DNA from: Methylobacterium jeotgali
GTDB taxonomy: Bacteria > Pseudomonadota > Alphaproteobacteria > Rhizobiales > Beijerinckiaceae
Direction: 5' to 3'
NCBI RefSeq assembly: GCF_022179345.1
Contig: NZ_BPQR01000002.1
Location: 1-44,492, forward strand
Length of the DNA stretch: 44,492 bases
The position numbers and the translations under genes were made by a program. Shown in pieces: positions 1-8,560 of this stretch; the first letter of the stretch is position 1; every line of letters starts with the position of its first letter. The notes under the pieces were generated by a model. That model saw only the letters and a list, made by a program, of their open reading frames with translations, had not been told where the DNA came from and did no database searches.

Positions 1-240
1 CCGCGCCGCCTTCGCCGCGACGGCTTCGGCCTCCGCGGCCGAGCCCGGACGAAGGCGGTGGTCGACGGTTGCCACATGGATCGAGCCGGCCGGCGCGAGT
101 CGCGCAGCAGCATGCATCAGCGCCGTGGAATCGGGGCCGCCGGAGACGGCGAGGAGCACAGGGCTCGCGGTCCGTCCGTCGAGCCAGGGCGCGAGGGCGT
201 CGAGGACGGGATCGCCGCCCTCGCCCTCCGAGGGTCGCGT
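1..240 (-). CDS. tilS: tRNA(Ile)-lysidine synthase TilS, N-terminal part (runs off the window)
   Basis: Cytoplasmic ATP-dependent enzyme that makes lysidine at the wobble base of tRNA-Ile(CAU). The reverse-strand frame is open to base 1 and carries the PP-loop motif AVSGGPDS (bases about 130-165), followed by an HVATVDHRLRPGS-like stretch, which is the expected TilS arrangement. Only about 80 N-terminal codons are present. The frame continues upstream into the end of cpoB and no ATG or GTG was found near the junction, so the true start is unresolved and the genes probably overlap. The order pal-cpoB-tilS is common in alphaproteobacteria. The PP-loop assignment is seen directly; the TilS name also rests on that gene order. 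Confidence 0.85.
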
Positions 241-1223
241 CAGGCGGCGCAGCGGGCGCGCTTCTGCTCGCGGGCGACGCCCTGGCGGACGCCGGGGCCG
301 GCGGAGGGGAACTTGCGCTCGAGCTCGGCCAGGGTCGCGCAGGCCTGCTCGCGGGCGCCGAGCGCCGCGAGCGAGGTCCCGAGCTTCAGCATCGCCTCCG
401 GCGCCTGGGCGGAGCGGGCGTAGTCGGTCGAGACCTTCAGGAACTGCTCCGCCGCCTCGCGGTTGCGGTTGCGCTGGAGGTAGCTCTCGCCGAGCCAGTA
501 GGTCGCGGCCGGAACGTTGCCGTCGCGGGGGTGCGACTGGATGAACTGGCGCAGGCTCATCTCCGCCTGCTCGTACTGGCGCTGGCGGATGAAGGCGTAG
601 GCCGCCTCGTAGTCGCTGCGCGCATCGCCGGTGCCGGTGGCTGCGACGCTCGCCGAGGGGCGCTCCGGAGGCCGCTCGGCCGGGATGGCGCCGGTGCGGG
701 CCGGCGGCGTCAGGTCGATCGGCGCGCCGGTGCCGGGGGGCGGCAGCTCGCCCTCGGCCTCCTCGGCGCCGTCCTCGATCGCGGCGCGGGGCAGCGGCCG
801 GGGCGGCATCGCGGCGGGCGTCTCGCTGCGCTCGCCGGCCAGCGGCCGGGTCGGGGTCGTCGTGCCGAGCTGCTGGGGGGCGCCGGGGCGTCCGGGATTG
901 ACCTCCGGGTCGAAGGCGTCGCCGCGCTTCTGCGGCTTGGCTGCGCCCGGGTTGCCGCCGTTGACCGGCCCTCCGGAGGCCGGCGCGGGCTTGGCGCCGC
1001 CCTTACCCTCCTGGAAGCGGTACTCGACGTCCTCCTGGAACTTGCGCAGCTGCTCCTTGAGCTGACGGTTCTCGTACTGGAGCGTCTCGATCTGCCCAGC
1101 CATCATCCGCGACTGGTTCTCCAGCCGGCCGAGGCGCACCACGAATTCCGAGGCGTCCTGGGCGCCCGCCGGAGCGGCGAGCGGCAGGGCGAGGCAGGTC
1201 GCGAGGAGAAGGCGGTGGAGCAT
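240..1223 (-). CDS. cpoB: Cell division coordinator CpoB / Tol-Pal protein YbgF
   Basis: Periplasmic partner of the Tol-Pal complex that coordinates outer-membrane constriction with peptidoglycan synthesis (family knowledge). The 327-residue product starts with a signal peptide (cut predicted after APAGA, about residue 21). A short coiled coil follows at about residues 30-65, rich in Q, E, L and R as in the YbgF trimerisation segment. Residues about 70-200 are a long Pro/Gly/Ala-rich linker. The C-terminal 120 residues are TPR-like (YEAAYAFIRQRQYEQAE, YWLGESYLQRNR). It lies 80 bases downstream of pal on the same strand. That gap holds a small GC stem (1288-1300) followed by TTTT, possibly a weak attenuator. 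Confidence 0.92.
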   Translation of the reverse strand: MLHRLLLATCLALPLAAPAGAQDASEFVVRLGRLENQSRMMAGQIETLQYENRQLKEQLRKFQEDVEYRFQEGKGGAKPAPASGGPVNGGNPGAAKPQKRGDAFDPEVNPGRPGAPQQLGTTTPTRPLAGERSETPAAMPPRPLPRAAIEDGAEEAEGELPPPGTGAPIDLTPPARTGAIPAERPPERPSASVAATGTGDARSDYEAAYAFIRQRQYEQAEMSLRQFIQSHPRDGNVPAATYWLGESYLQRNRNREAAEQFLKVSTDYARSAQAPEAMLKLGTSLAALGAREQACATLAELERKFPSAGPGVRQGVAREQKRARCAA

Positions 1224-1303
1224 GGCGTCGGGACCGGGCTGGACTGCGGCGGCCGATAGCAGATGCGCCCGGCCGCGGCAAAACTACGGCGGAGCCCGCC
1301 CGA

Positions 1304-1804
1304 TCAGGAGCCGGCGCCGCGGTCGAGGACGGTGACGGCCCGGCGGTTCTGCGACCAGCAGGAGATGTCGTTGCAGACCGCCACCGGCCGCTCCTTGCCG
1401 TAGGAGACGGTCCGCATCCGGCCGGACGCGATGCCGCGGGAGGTGAGGTAGTCGGTCACGGCCTGGGCGCGGCGGGCGCCGAGGGAGAAGTTGTACTCGC
1501 GGGTGCCGCGCTCGTCGGCATGGCCCTCGATGATGAAGGTGTAGCGCGGGTAGCGCTGCAGCCAGGAGGCCTGCTTGTCGAGGGTGGCGGTGGCGGTCGG
1601 CGTCAGGTCCGTCGAGTCGGACTCGAAGAAGACGCGATCGCCGACGTTGACGACGAAGTCCTGGGCGCTGCCCGGCGTCGCGGCGCCCGCCCCGAAGGCG
1701 GAGGCGTCGGCGAGGTCCTTGTCGTTGGAGCAGGCGGCGACCCCGAGGGTCGCGCAGATCACCGCGGCAAGGGAAAGCGAGCGGCGCCATCCGGTGGTGG
1801 ACAT
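1304..1804 (-). CDS. pal: Peptidoglycan-associated lipoprotein Pal
   Basis: Outer-membrane lipoprotein that binds peptidoglycan through its OmpA-like domain and couples to TolB. The 166-residue product has a lipobox (VAAC, lipidated Cys25) after a short hydrophobic signal. The OmpA-C domain follows, with a FFESDSTDLTP strand, the peptidoglycan-binding GHADERGTREYN segment and an ARRAQAV helix. The ATG at 1804 was chosen because it gives the classical lipoprotein signal and follows a GGAG Shine-Dalgarno about 8 bases upstream; the frame extends further but that part looks non-coding. cpoB follows. Unlike many proteobacteria, no tolB lies directly upstream: the next gene is an Hpt protein. Confidence 0.95.
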   Translation of the reverse strand: MSTTGWRRSLSLAAVICATLGVAACSNDKDLADASAFGAGAATPGSAQDFVVNVGDRVFFESDSTDLTPTATATLDKQASWLQRYPRYTFIIEGHADERGTREYNFSLGARRAQAVTDYLTSRGIASGRMRTVSYGKERPVAVCNDISCWSQNRRAVTVLDRGAGS

Positions 1805-2100
1805 GGTCTCAGTCTCCTCGGGCGGTGCCGAAGGCCGACATGGATCTTCCACGGGTCTTCGAAGGCGAACCGCTTGAATTCGTTCGGCCCTGTCTAGGCC
1901 GGCTCGGTTAAGCGAAGGTTCCGTCAACCTTGACGAGACGCGTCGCGGGTTCCGGCAGGTGTCCCGGCGCACATCGCCTCGGACATCCGGTCTCCCGCGC
2001 TGACGTCACCCGCTCCAGACGCCCGGAATACGGCCAAGCCTTGGCGCGGAGATGACGAATCCGTCTCGGTGCTCCCCTGTGGCGGAGGGATCACACCCGC
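1805..2100. other. Intergenic region upstream of pal
   Basis: About 296 bases with no supportable gene, between the pal start and the end of the Hpt gene. On the minus strand a TTGACG box lies near 1926-1931, but I see no convincing -10 at the usual distance, so a pal promoter is only suspected. A TTAAGCG heptamer occurs at 1908-1914. Confidence 0.5.
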
Positions 2101-2487
2101 TCAGGCGGCCTGCCGCAGGTCGAGCAGCGCCGCGAGCGCGCTCTCGGCGGCCTCTCGCGCCTCCCGGCGACGCGTCTCGAACTCGGTGCCGGTGCGGTAG
2201 GCAGCCTCGACCGCGATGCAGGCGCGGGACAGGGCCGAGAAGCCGAGCGTCGCGCTGGCGTAGACGAGGCCATGCGCCGCCTTGCAGAATGGCTCGGACT
2301 CGAGCCCGTCCGCGAGCAGCCGGCCGCGGATCTCGTTGTGAAGGGCGCCGAGCAGGGCGTCGACGCGGGCGCGGCCGACGAGACCCTCGATCTCGCGAAG
2401 CGCGTCGCGGTCGACCACGCCGGCATGCGGGGTGAGCGAAGCATCGCGCACAATCTTGTTGATGCAGCTTTCGATTGTGCCGGGCAC
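2101..2487 (-). CDS. Hpt (histidine phosphotransfer) domain protein
   Basis: Single-domain phosphorelay protein of 128 residues. The core segment CKAAHGLVYASATLGFSAL matches the Hpt pattern, with the phospho-accepting His in AHGL followed by a Gly and Leu helix, then CIAVEAAYRTG as the second helix. Such proteins shuttle phosphate between a hybrid kinase and a response regulator. No kinase or regulator is adjacent, so its partners must be encoded elsewhere. The N-terminal half (VDRDALREIEGLVG) fits the first helix of Hpt domains. ATG start at 2487. Family call is fairly firm; the pathway is unknown. Confidence 0.75.
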   Translation of the reverse strand: MPGTIESCINKIVRDASLTPHAGVVDRDALREIEGLVGRARVDALLGALHNEIRGRLLADGLESEPFCKAAHGLVYASATLGFSALSRACIAVEAAYRTGTEFETRRREAREAAESALAALLDLRQAA

Positions 2488-2673
2488 CGGTGGCCCCTCA
2501 ACAGAATCACGGCGGCCGAAAAGCCGAGGTGGATTAGGAGTTCTCCTTAGCTTTAGCTTGGCTGGACTTCAATAGGTCCGCAAAACCCGGCACTTGGCCG
2601 GCGGTTCTCGTCGTCTAAGCAGATGACGAGGCTCGCGAGAGTCTCGCGCGATCATGCGAACGCGGCGGGGCGG

Positions 2674-3705
2674 CTAGCTTTGCCGCGCCGCCGAGAACAG
2701 GCCGGCGATCTCCGGGTCGGCCAGCCAGCCCTCTACCCGGGCGCAGCCGAGCTCCTCCGGTCGGCGGGCGGCATAGATCGCGAAGCTCTCGCCGACGAAG
2801 CCGGGCAGGTCGTGGAGGCGCGGGAAGGCGCCGCTCTTCGGCTTCGCCTTGAACAGGTAGGAGCCCTCAAGCCCGTAGATCTCGGCCACCGGCGGATAGA
2901 CCGGCCAGATCACGTCGCGGGCGAGCTCGTCGCCGAGATACTCCTCGACCGACACGTGCTGCGGCGACAATCCGCTCTCGGTAAGCAGGCGCCGGGCGAT
3001 GTCGCCGATCACGAAGGCCCGCGGGTGGTTGATGACGTGCATGAAGTTGCCGCGCCGGGCCCAGCGCACCGCCTCGCGCTCCAGCCCGAACTGCACGGCC
3101 GTGGCGGCGGCGAGCAGCTCGCGCATGCAGGCGTCCCAGCTGTCGAGATAGCCGAGCCGCGCGTAGACGTCCGATCGGAACAGGCGGACCGCCTCGTCGA
3201 CGCTCAGCCCGGTCCGGAAGGCGGCCAGCGCGATGGCGGAATGGTACTGGCCCATCGGCGAGGGTACGAGCCGCTGGGTGGCGAGGTCGGCGAGGTCGCC
3301 GACATAGACCATGTCCGGGTGGAAGGCCGGGAACACGATGGTCGGGAACAGCTTCAGGCGCGGCTCGCGCTCCCGGAGGGCAGCGATGTCGCCGCCCGGG
3401 ATCAGTCCCGACGGGAAGAGCTGCGAAAAGACGTGGTCGTAGCCGGAAAGCGTGTGCGCCAGCCCGTCGAGATGGCCGTGCTCGCGCTTCAGATACGCCA
3501 TCTGGATGAAGCGGACCGGGCTTTCCGGCACCAGGAGGCGCATCGCCTGGGCGACGCCGCGGGCCTGGCAGTTGCCGATCACCGCGATCCTCGGTCCCTT
3601 GCGGGAGGGGTCTTCGCCGGGGCGTGCGCGCCACGGTGTCGCCCAGGATGGCGCGGAGAACGAGAGGGCCGCGCGGGCGCGCCGTGGCAGATCCTGTAGG
3701 CTCAC
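2674..3705 (-). CDS. WcbI-like polysaccharide biosynthesis protein
   Basis: A 343-residue protein with the motif IGNCQARG at residues 43-50, the hallmark of the WcbI family, whose founding member acts in capsule biosynthesis of Burkholderia and binds coenzyme A. After this Rossmann/SGNH-like start come FPTIVFPAFHPD and a long C-terminal region with a conserved-looking NHPRAFVIGD. GTG start at 3705. It is transcribed divergently from a GSCFA-domain gene only 67 bases away, suggesting shared regulation and a common envelope or exopolysaccharide-decoration role. The exact substrate cannot be told from sequence. Confidence 0.75.
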   Translation of the reverse strand: MSLQDLPRRARAALSFSAPSWATPWRARPGEDPSRKGPRIAVIGNCQARGVAQAMRLLVPESPVRFIQMAYLKREHGHLDGLAHTLSGYDHVFSQLFPSGLIPGGDIAALREREPRLKLFPTIVFPAFHPDMVYVGDLADLATQRLVPSPMGQYHSAIALAAFRTGLSVDEAVRLFRSDVYARLGYLDSWDACMRELLAAATAVQFGLEREAVRWARRGNFMHVINHPRAFVIGDIARRLLTESGLSPQHVSVEEYLGDELARDVIWPVYPPVAEIYGLEGSYLFKAKPKSGAFPRLHDLPGFVGESFAIYAARRPEELGCARVEGWLADPEIAGLFSAARQS

Positions 3706-3772
3706 GTATCGTGCGGGCTCAGGTGCGCGGTCTCGAAAAGGTCGCGAAGGCCGGGAGTGACGGGAAACGGAT

Positions 3773-4840
3773 ATGGCGTCGAACCCCTACAGCGATCTAC
3801 CGGCCGAGCGTTTCTGGCGCAAGGTCGTGACCAACGTGCCGCCCTTCGCCGTGGACCCGCGCCCGGCCGCGCCCTTCGCCATCGGGCTCGCCGACAAGGT
3901 CGCGACCGGCGGCTCCTGCTTCGCCCAGCGCGTCGCCGAGGCGCTGCGGGAGGCGGGGTTCAACTACTACGTCACCGAGACGGCGCCCGAGGGCACGAAT
4001 GCCGCGGAGGCCAGCGAGCGCCAGTTCGGCACCTTCTCGGCCCGTTACGGCAACCTCTACTACACGCGCCAGTTCGTGCAGCTCTTCGACCGCGCCTACG
4101 GACGCTTCGAGCCGGAGCTGAAGGCCTGGGAAAGGGAGGACGGGCGCTTCGTCGACCCGTTCCGGCCGACCGTCGAGCCCGACGGCTTCGCCAGCGAGGC
4201 CGAGGTCGTGGCCGCCCGCGACGCGCATCTCGCCGAGGTCCGCCACCTCTTCGAGACCCTCGACGTGTTCGTGCTGACGCTGGGCCTCACCGAGGGCTGG
4301 CGCTGGCGGGGCGACGGGGCGGCGCTGCCGCTGGCGCCGGGCGTCGCCGGCGGCACCTTCGACCCGGCCCTCTACGAGTGCGTGAACGCGGGCGCCGCCG
4401 AGCTGATCGGGGATCTCCGCGGCTTCCTCGACCGGCTCTGGAGCGTGAACCCGGCGGCGCGGGTCATCTTCACGGTCTCGCCGGTGCCGATGATCGCCAC
4501 CTACATGAACCGGCACGTGATGGTGTCGAACAGCTACTCGAAATCGGTGCTCAGGGTGGCGGCCGGAGAGGTCTGCGACTGCGGCGACCCGCGGCTCGTC
4601 TACTTCCCCGCCTACGATATCGTCACGAGCAACGTGAACGCCGGCCGCTACTACAACGAGGACCAGCGCACCATCAACGACGCCGGCGTGCGCCACGTGA
4701 TGCGCTCCTTCCTCGCCACCTTCGCGCCGGACCGGATGGCTCCGGCCCCCGCACGGGCGGCCGCCGACATCTCGGCCGAGTTCGAGGACACGGCCGGCGT
4801 CATCTGCGACGAGGAGCAGATCGAGCGCAGCGTGGCGTAG
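3773..4840 (+). CDS. GSCFA-domain protein (SGNH-like acyl esterase/transferase)
   Basis: A 355-residue protein with the diagnostic GGSCFA motif (residues 46-51), placing it in the GSCFA family (PF08885), an SGNH-hydrolase relative with a presumed Ser nucleophile. Further family-like blocks are TLGLTEGWRW, TVSPVPMIATY, and a late SNVNAGRYYNEDQRTINDAGVRH segment that carries the presumptive His. GSCFA proteins often accompany polysaccharide loci. No signal peptide, so cytoplasmic. ATG at 3773 follows a GGGA-rich stretch. Divergent from the WcbI-like gene; its stop lies 3 bases from the convergent M20 gene's stop. Confidence 0.8.
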   Translation: MASNPYSDLPAERFWRKVVTNVPPFAVDPRPAAPFAIGLADKVATGGSCFAQRVAEALREAGFNYYVTETAPEGTNAAEASERQFGTFSARYGNLYYTRQFVQLFDRAYGRFEPELKAWEREDGRFVDPFRPTVEPDGFASEAEVVAARDAHLAEVRHLFETLDVFVLTLGLTEGWRWRGDGAALPLAPGVAGGTFDPALYECVNAGAAELIGDLRGFLDRLWSVNPAARVIFTVSPVPMIATYMNRHVMVSNSYSKSVLRVAAGEVCDCGDPRLVYFPAYDIVTSNVNAGRYYNEDQRTINDAGVRHVMRSFLATFAPDRMAPAPARAAADISAEFEDTAGVICDEEQIERSVA

Positions 4841-4843
4841 GTC

Positions 4844-6022
4844 TCAAGGCCGGATCGGCAGCGCCGCCTCCACGAGCCCTGCCCAGAGCGCGGCGCCGTA
4901 GGGGGCGGCGGCGTCGCAGAAATCGTATTCCGGGTGGTGCAGGCCGGCGCTGTCGCCGTTGCCCATGAAGATGTAGGCGCCCGGCCGCGCGGCGAGCATG
5001 TAGGAGAAGTCCTCGGCGACCATCATCGGCGCCGGGTCGCGGTCGACGCCCTCCTCGCCGACCAGGGAGGCCGCGACCTCGGCCATGAAGGCGGCCTCGG
5101 CCGGGTGGTTCTCGGTGACGGGATAGCCGCCGCCGAACGCGACCCGGCCCGTGGCGCCGAACCCTTCGGCCACGCCCGCGACGAGGGCGGTGATGCGCGC
5201 CTTCACGGTCTCGCGCACCTTCGGCGAGAGGGCGCGCAGGGTCCCTTTCAGGGTGGCGCTCGCGGGGAGGACGTTGAACGCCTCCCCCGCCTCCACGGCG
5301 CAGACCGAGACCACGGCCGATTGCAGCGGATCGACGTTGCGCGCCACGATCGATTGCAGGGCGACGACGACGTGGCTGGCGACGAGCACAGCATCGACGG
5401 CGTGCTGCGGCAGCGCGGCGTGGCCGCCCCGGCCCTCGATGGTGATCGTGAAGCGGTCCGTCGAGGCCATGATCGGGCCCGGCCGGATCGCGAAGCGGCC
5501 GACGGGCAGGCCGGGCATGTTGTGCATCCCGTAGACGGCGTCGATGCCGAAGCGCTCCATCATCCCGTCGCGGACCATGGCGTCGCCCCCGCCCCCGCCC
5601 TCCTCCGCCGGCTGGAAGATCAGCACGGCGTTGCCGTCGAAGTCGCGGGTGCCGGCGAGGTACCTGGCGGCGCCGAGCAGCATGGCGGTGTGCCCGTCAT
5701 GCCCGCAGGCGTGCATCTTGCCCGGCACGGTCGAGCGGTACGGGGGGTGGCGCGCCTCCTCGATGGGCAGGGCGTCCATGTCGGCGCGCAGGCCGATCGC
5801 CCGGTTCGAGGCGCCGCCCCGCCCGCGGATCACGCCGACGACCCCCGTGCGGCCGATGCCCGTCGCGATCTCGTCGCAGCCGAACTCGCGAAGGCGGTCG
5901 GCCACGAAGGCGGCGGTGCGATGGACGTCGAAGAGCAGCTCCGGATGGGCGTGCAGGTCGTGCCGCCAGGCGGCGATCTCCGGGGCGAAGGCGTCGATCC
6001 GGTCGAGAACGGGGTGGGTCAC
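4844..6022 (-). CDS. M20D-family amidohydrolase (hippurate hydrolase-like)
   Basis: Zinc or manganese aminoacylase of 392 residues. Signature blocks are seen in order: RADMDALPI (79-87), HACGHDGHT (104-112, with the family's metal-liganding Cys and His), QPAEEGGGGG (catalytic Glu pair) and AEDFSYML near the C-terminus, followed by GLHHPEYDF. These match HipO/AmaA/IAA-amino-acid hydrolase relatives, which release amino acids from N-acyl or N-aryl conjugates. No signal peptide. GTG start at 6022. It follows the PhoR-like kinase gene by 96 bases on the same strand, so it may have its own promoter. Substrate not predictable. Confidence 0.9.
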   Translation of the reverse strand: MTHPVLDRIDAFAPEIAAWRHDLHAHPELLFDVHRTAAFVADRLREFGCDEIATGIGRTGVVGVIRGRGGASNRAIGLRADMDALPIEEARHPPYRSTVPGKMHACGHDGHTAMLLGAARYLAGTRDFDGNAVLIFQPAEEGGGGGDAMVRDGMMERFGIDAVYGMHNMPGLPVGRFAIRPGPIMASTDRFTITIEGRGGHAALPQHAVDAVLVASHVVVALQSIVARNVDPLQSAVVSVCAVEAGEAFNVLPASATLKGTLRALSPKVRETVKARITALVAGVAEGFGATGRVAFGGGYPVTENHPAEAAFMAEVAASLVGEEGVDRDPAPMMVAEDFSYMLAARPGAYIFMGNGDSAGLHHPEYDFCDAAAPYGAALWAGLVEAALPIRP

Positions 6023-6118
6023 GGGCTTACGGGCTTCGAATGGGGCGAGGGGCGGGAACGCCTCGGGAGCAAACAGGAGGCCAGAGTGGCGGTCAACGGC
6101 CGCGCTTGAAGCCCGCGG

Positions 6119-7360
6119 TCACGGCATCGCCTCCGGCAGGGTCACGGTCACGGTCGTGCCGGCGCCGACCTCGCTCTCGAAGGCGATGCGCCCGCGATGC
6201 CGGTTGAGGCTGTGCTTGACGATGGCGAGGCCGAGGCCGGTCCCGCCCTTCCGCCGGCTGGAGGCGGCATCCACCCGGTAGAATCGCTCCGTGAGGCGCG
6301 GCAGGTGCTCGGGCGCGATGCCGGGGCCGTCGTCTCTCACGGTCAGATCGACGACACTGCCGCGGGTCGGATCGGACCGGCGCGCGAGGGACAGGCGGAC
6401 CGTGCGGCCGCCGTACTTCACGCCGTTCTCGACGAGATTCTCGACGACCCGCAACAGCTCGTCCCGGTCGCCGAGAACCGGAAACGGCGCCTCCTCGGCC
6501 TTCAGGGTGATCGCGACGCCCTGCTCCTGCGCAAGGGGGGCCTGAGCGTCCACCATCTGCCGGGTGATGCCGGCGAGGTCGACGGTCTCGGTCGGCGCGA
6601 CGTGCTCGCGCAGCTCGATCCGGGAGAGGGAGAGCAGGTCGTCGATGAGGCGCGTCATCCGCTGCGCCTGCGTCCGCATGATCTCAAGGAAACGTTCGCG
6701 GGCCGCCGGATCGTTGCGGGCGGGCCCCTGGAGCGTCTCGATGAAGCCGAGGAGCGAGGCAAGCGGCGTGCGCAGCTCGTGGCTGGCATTGGCGACGAAA
6801 TCGACCCGCATCGTCTCGAGCCGCCGGGCGGAGGTGAGGTCGCGCAGGAACAGCACCACGTTCGGCTGCCCGCCGGCGCGGGGGTCGGGCATCGGCAGCG
6901 CGCCGATCAGCGCCTCGAAGGCGCGCTCGGCCGGGCCCCTCGTCTCGTAGGGCACCCGCTGGGTCTCGCCGGAGTGCAGCACGGTCTCGATGCCGTCGAG
7001 CACGTCGGGATCGCGCAGGGCGAAGGCGAGCGGGTGGCGCAGCTTCAGGTTCGGCAGCAGGGCGCGGGCGGCGGTGTTCGCCTCGATCACCACGGCGCGC
7101 CGGTCCACGAGGATGACCGGATCGGGGATCGTGCCGAGCAGGGCCTCGGCGATGGCGGGCCGGTCCGGCTCGCCCGGCTGCGGCGCCGGAGAATCCGCCA
7201 CGACCCGGCGGCCGCCGAGGAGCGCCGCGGCAAGGAGCGATACAGGGAGCGCGGCGAGCATCGCGCCGGTCGAAGCGCCGGACCCGAGCGCAACGGGGAC
7301 GAGCACGAGGCTCGCGGCGGCGGCGCCGATCAGCGCCCGCTGGCGCGGTGAGGTCGGCAC
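6119..7360 (-). CDS. PhoR-like sensor histidine kinase
   Basis: Membrane sensor kinase of 413 residues. Two hydrophobic segments occupy residues about 8-48 with almost no periplasmic loop, then a PAS-like domain (about 70-175), the HisKA phosphoacceptor block NASHELRTPL with His194, and a HATPase_c domain (ENLVENGVKYG, DDGPGI, GGTGLGLAI). This layout matches PhoR of the phosphate-starvation system. However, no pst, phoU or phoB genes adjoin it: it lies 15 bases after a YbhN-type gene at the far end of the ino1 operon. GTG start at 7360. It could be the housekeeping PhoR or an orphan paralogue. Confidence 0.8.
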   Translation of the reverse strand: MPTSPRQRALIGAAAASLVLVPVALGSGASTGAMLAALPVSLLAAALLGGRRVVADSPAPQPGEPDRPAIAEALLGTIPDPVILVDRRAVVIEANTAARALLPNLKLRHPLAFALRDPDVLDGIETVLHSGETQRVPYETRGPAERAFEALIGALPMPDPRAGGQPNVVLFLRDLTSARRLETMRVDFVANASHELRTPLASLLGFIETLQGPARNDPAARERFLEIMRTQAQRMTRLIDDLLSLSRIELREHVAPTETVDLAGITRQMVDAQAPLAQEQGVAITLKAEEAPFPVLGDRDELLRVVENLVENGVKYGGRTVRLSLARRSDPTRGSVVDLTVRDDGPGIAPEHLPRLTERFYRVDAASSRRKGGTGLGLAIVKHSLNRHRGRIAFESEVGAGTTVTVTLPEAMP

Positions 7361-7375
7361 GGCCGGCGCGCTCCC

Positions 7376-8410
7376 TCAGCTCTCGTCCTGTCGGCCTTCC
7401 CGCTGGTCGCGGGCGCGCTTGGCGATCTCGTAGGCGCCGAGCATGGCGAGCGCCAGCAGGAACGGCCCGAGATAGTAGCAGACCCGGAACAGCAGCAGCG
7501 AGCCGAGCACTTGGTCCCGCGGCAGGCTCGACAGGGCGAGCAGGATCGTCGCCTCGAAGACGCCGAGCCCGCCCGGCGCGTTCGAGGCGATGCCGAGCAT
7601 GGCCGCGAGCACGTAGATGGCGAGGAAGGTGGTGAAGCCGATGGTGAGCCCGGAAGGCAGCAGCACGTAGAGCACCGCCGCCGCGGCGCAGACGTCGCCG
7701 ATGCCGACGAGCATCTGCCCGAAGGAGACCGAGGCGCCCGGCAGCTCCAGCCGCCAGTGCTTGATCTTCACGCTGCGCCGCTTCAGCGACACCCAGCCGA
7801 GATAGCCGACGACGGCGAGCAGGGCCGCGAAGCCGACACCCTGGTTGAGGCGGATCGAGGTGAAGGTGAGCGCGGCGAGCTGCCCCGCCTCGATGATCAG
7901 GCTCAGACCCAGCACCACGCCCATGCCGAGCCAGAAGGTGAAGCCGGCGATGACGGTGAGCGCGGCGATCTTGGCGGCCGACAGGCCCTTGCGCGAGTAG
8001 ATCCAGTAGCGGATCGTGCCCGCCGTCAGCAGCGGGAAGCCGAGGGTGAAGCTCACCGCGTAGCTCGTGAACGAGGCGAGCGCGGTGGTCCGGTACGGGA
8101 CCTTGATCTTGAGCTGGCGCAGCGCCAGGGCGTCGTAGCCGGTGAGGAACAGGTAGCTCACGGTCACGAACAGCAGCGCGATGCCGATCTGCTTCCCGCT
8201 CGCGGCGGTGAAGGCCTCGTGCAGCTCGGCCCAGGTCACCGTCTGCGACAGCTTCCAGAGCACGCCGATCGAGACCGCGAAGATGACGATGCTGGCGGCG
8301 GTGCCGATCCAGGCGTAGCGGCTCGGACGGATCAGCCTCCTGGCCTCGGGGGCCGCCTCGTGCGGCTCGGCCGCTTCGAGCGACCGCTTGTCCTGCCCCG
8401 CGAAGTTCAT
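7376..8410 (-). CDS. YbhN/UPF0104-family multi-pass membrane protein (LPG-synthase-like TM region)
   Basis: Integral membrane protein of about 344 residues with some eight hydrophobic helices and the family's conserved blocks (SYAVSFTLGFPLLTAGTIRYW, NAPGGLGVFEATIL). The family (PF03706) includes the flippase half of MprF/LPG synthase and many stand-alone proteins near lipid or glycan genes; a transport or flipping role is inferred. I chose ATG at 8410 because residues upstream in the longer frame (GTG at 8557) are Arg/Pro/Ala-rich and look non-native, but the longer start cannot be excluded. The gene sits between the UDG-like gene and the PhoR-like kinase, all on one strand. Confidence 0.8.
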   Translation of the reverse strand: MNFAGQDKRSLEAAEPHEAAPEARRLIRPSRYAWIGTAASIVIFAVSIGVLWKLSQTVTWAELHEAFTAASGKQIGIALLFVTVSYLFLTGYDALALRQLKIKVPYRTTALASFTSYAVSFTLGFPLLTAGTIRYWIYSRKGLSAAKIAALTVIAGFTFWLGMGVVLGLSLIIEAGQLAALTFTSIRLNQGVGFAALLAVVGYLGWVSLKRRSVKIKHWRLELPGASVSFGQMLVGIGDVCAAAAVLYVLLPSGLTIGFTTFLAIYVLAAMLGIASNAPGGLGVFEATILLALSSLPRDQVLGSLLLFRVCYYLGPFLLALAMLGAYEIAKRARDQREGRQDES

Positions 8411-8560
8411 GCTCTCGGCGTCCGCCTCCGCCGGTGCGGCCGCGGGCCGCGTGAGCGGCGGGCGCGAGCCCCGGTTGTCGTCGGACCGCGGCCCGCTCCG
8501 GCGCGGGATGTAGGCCCTCCCGGCGCCGAAGACCAGGGCGGCCCCGCCCCCGCCCACCGC

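Noticed and set aside
8411..8557. N-terminal extension of the YbhN-type protein from GTG at 8557
   Set aside because: The added 49 residues are Arg/Pro/Gly-rich without family similarity; the ATG at 8410 is more plausible, though not proven.
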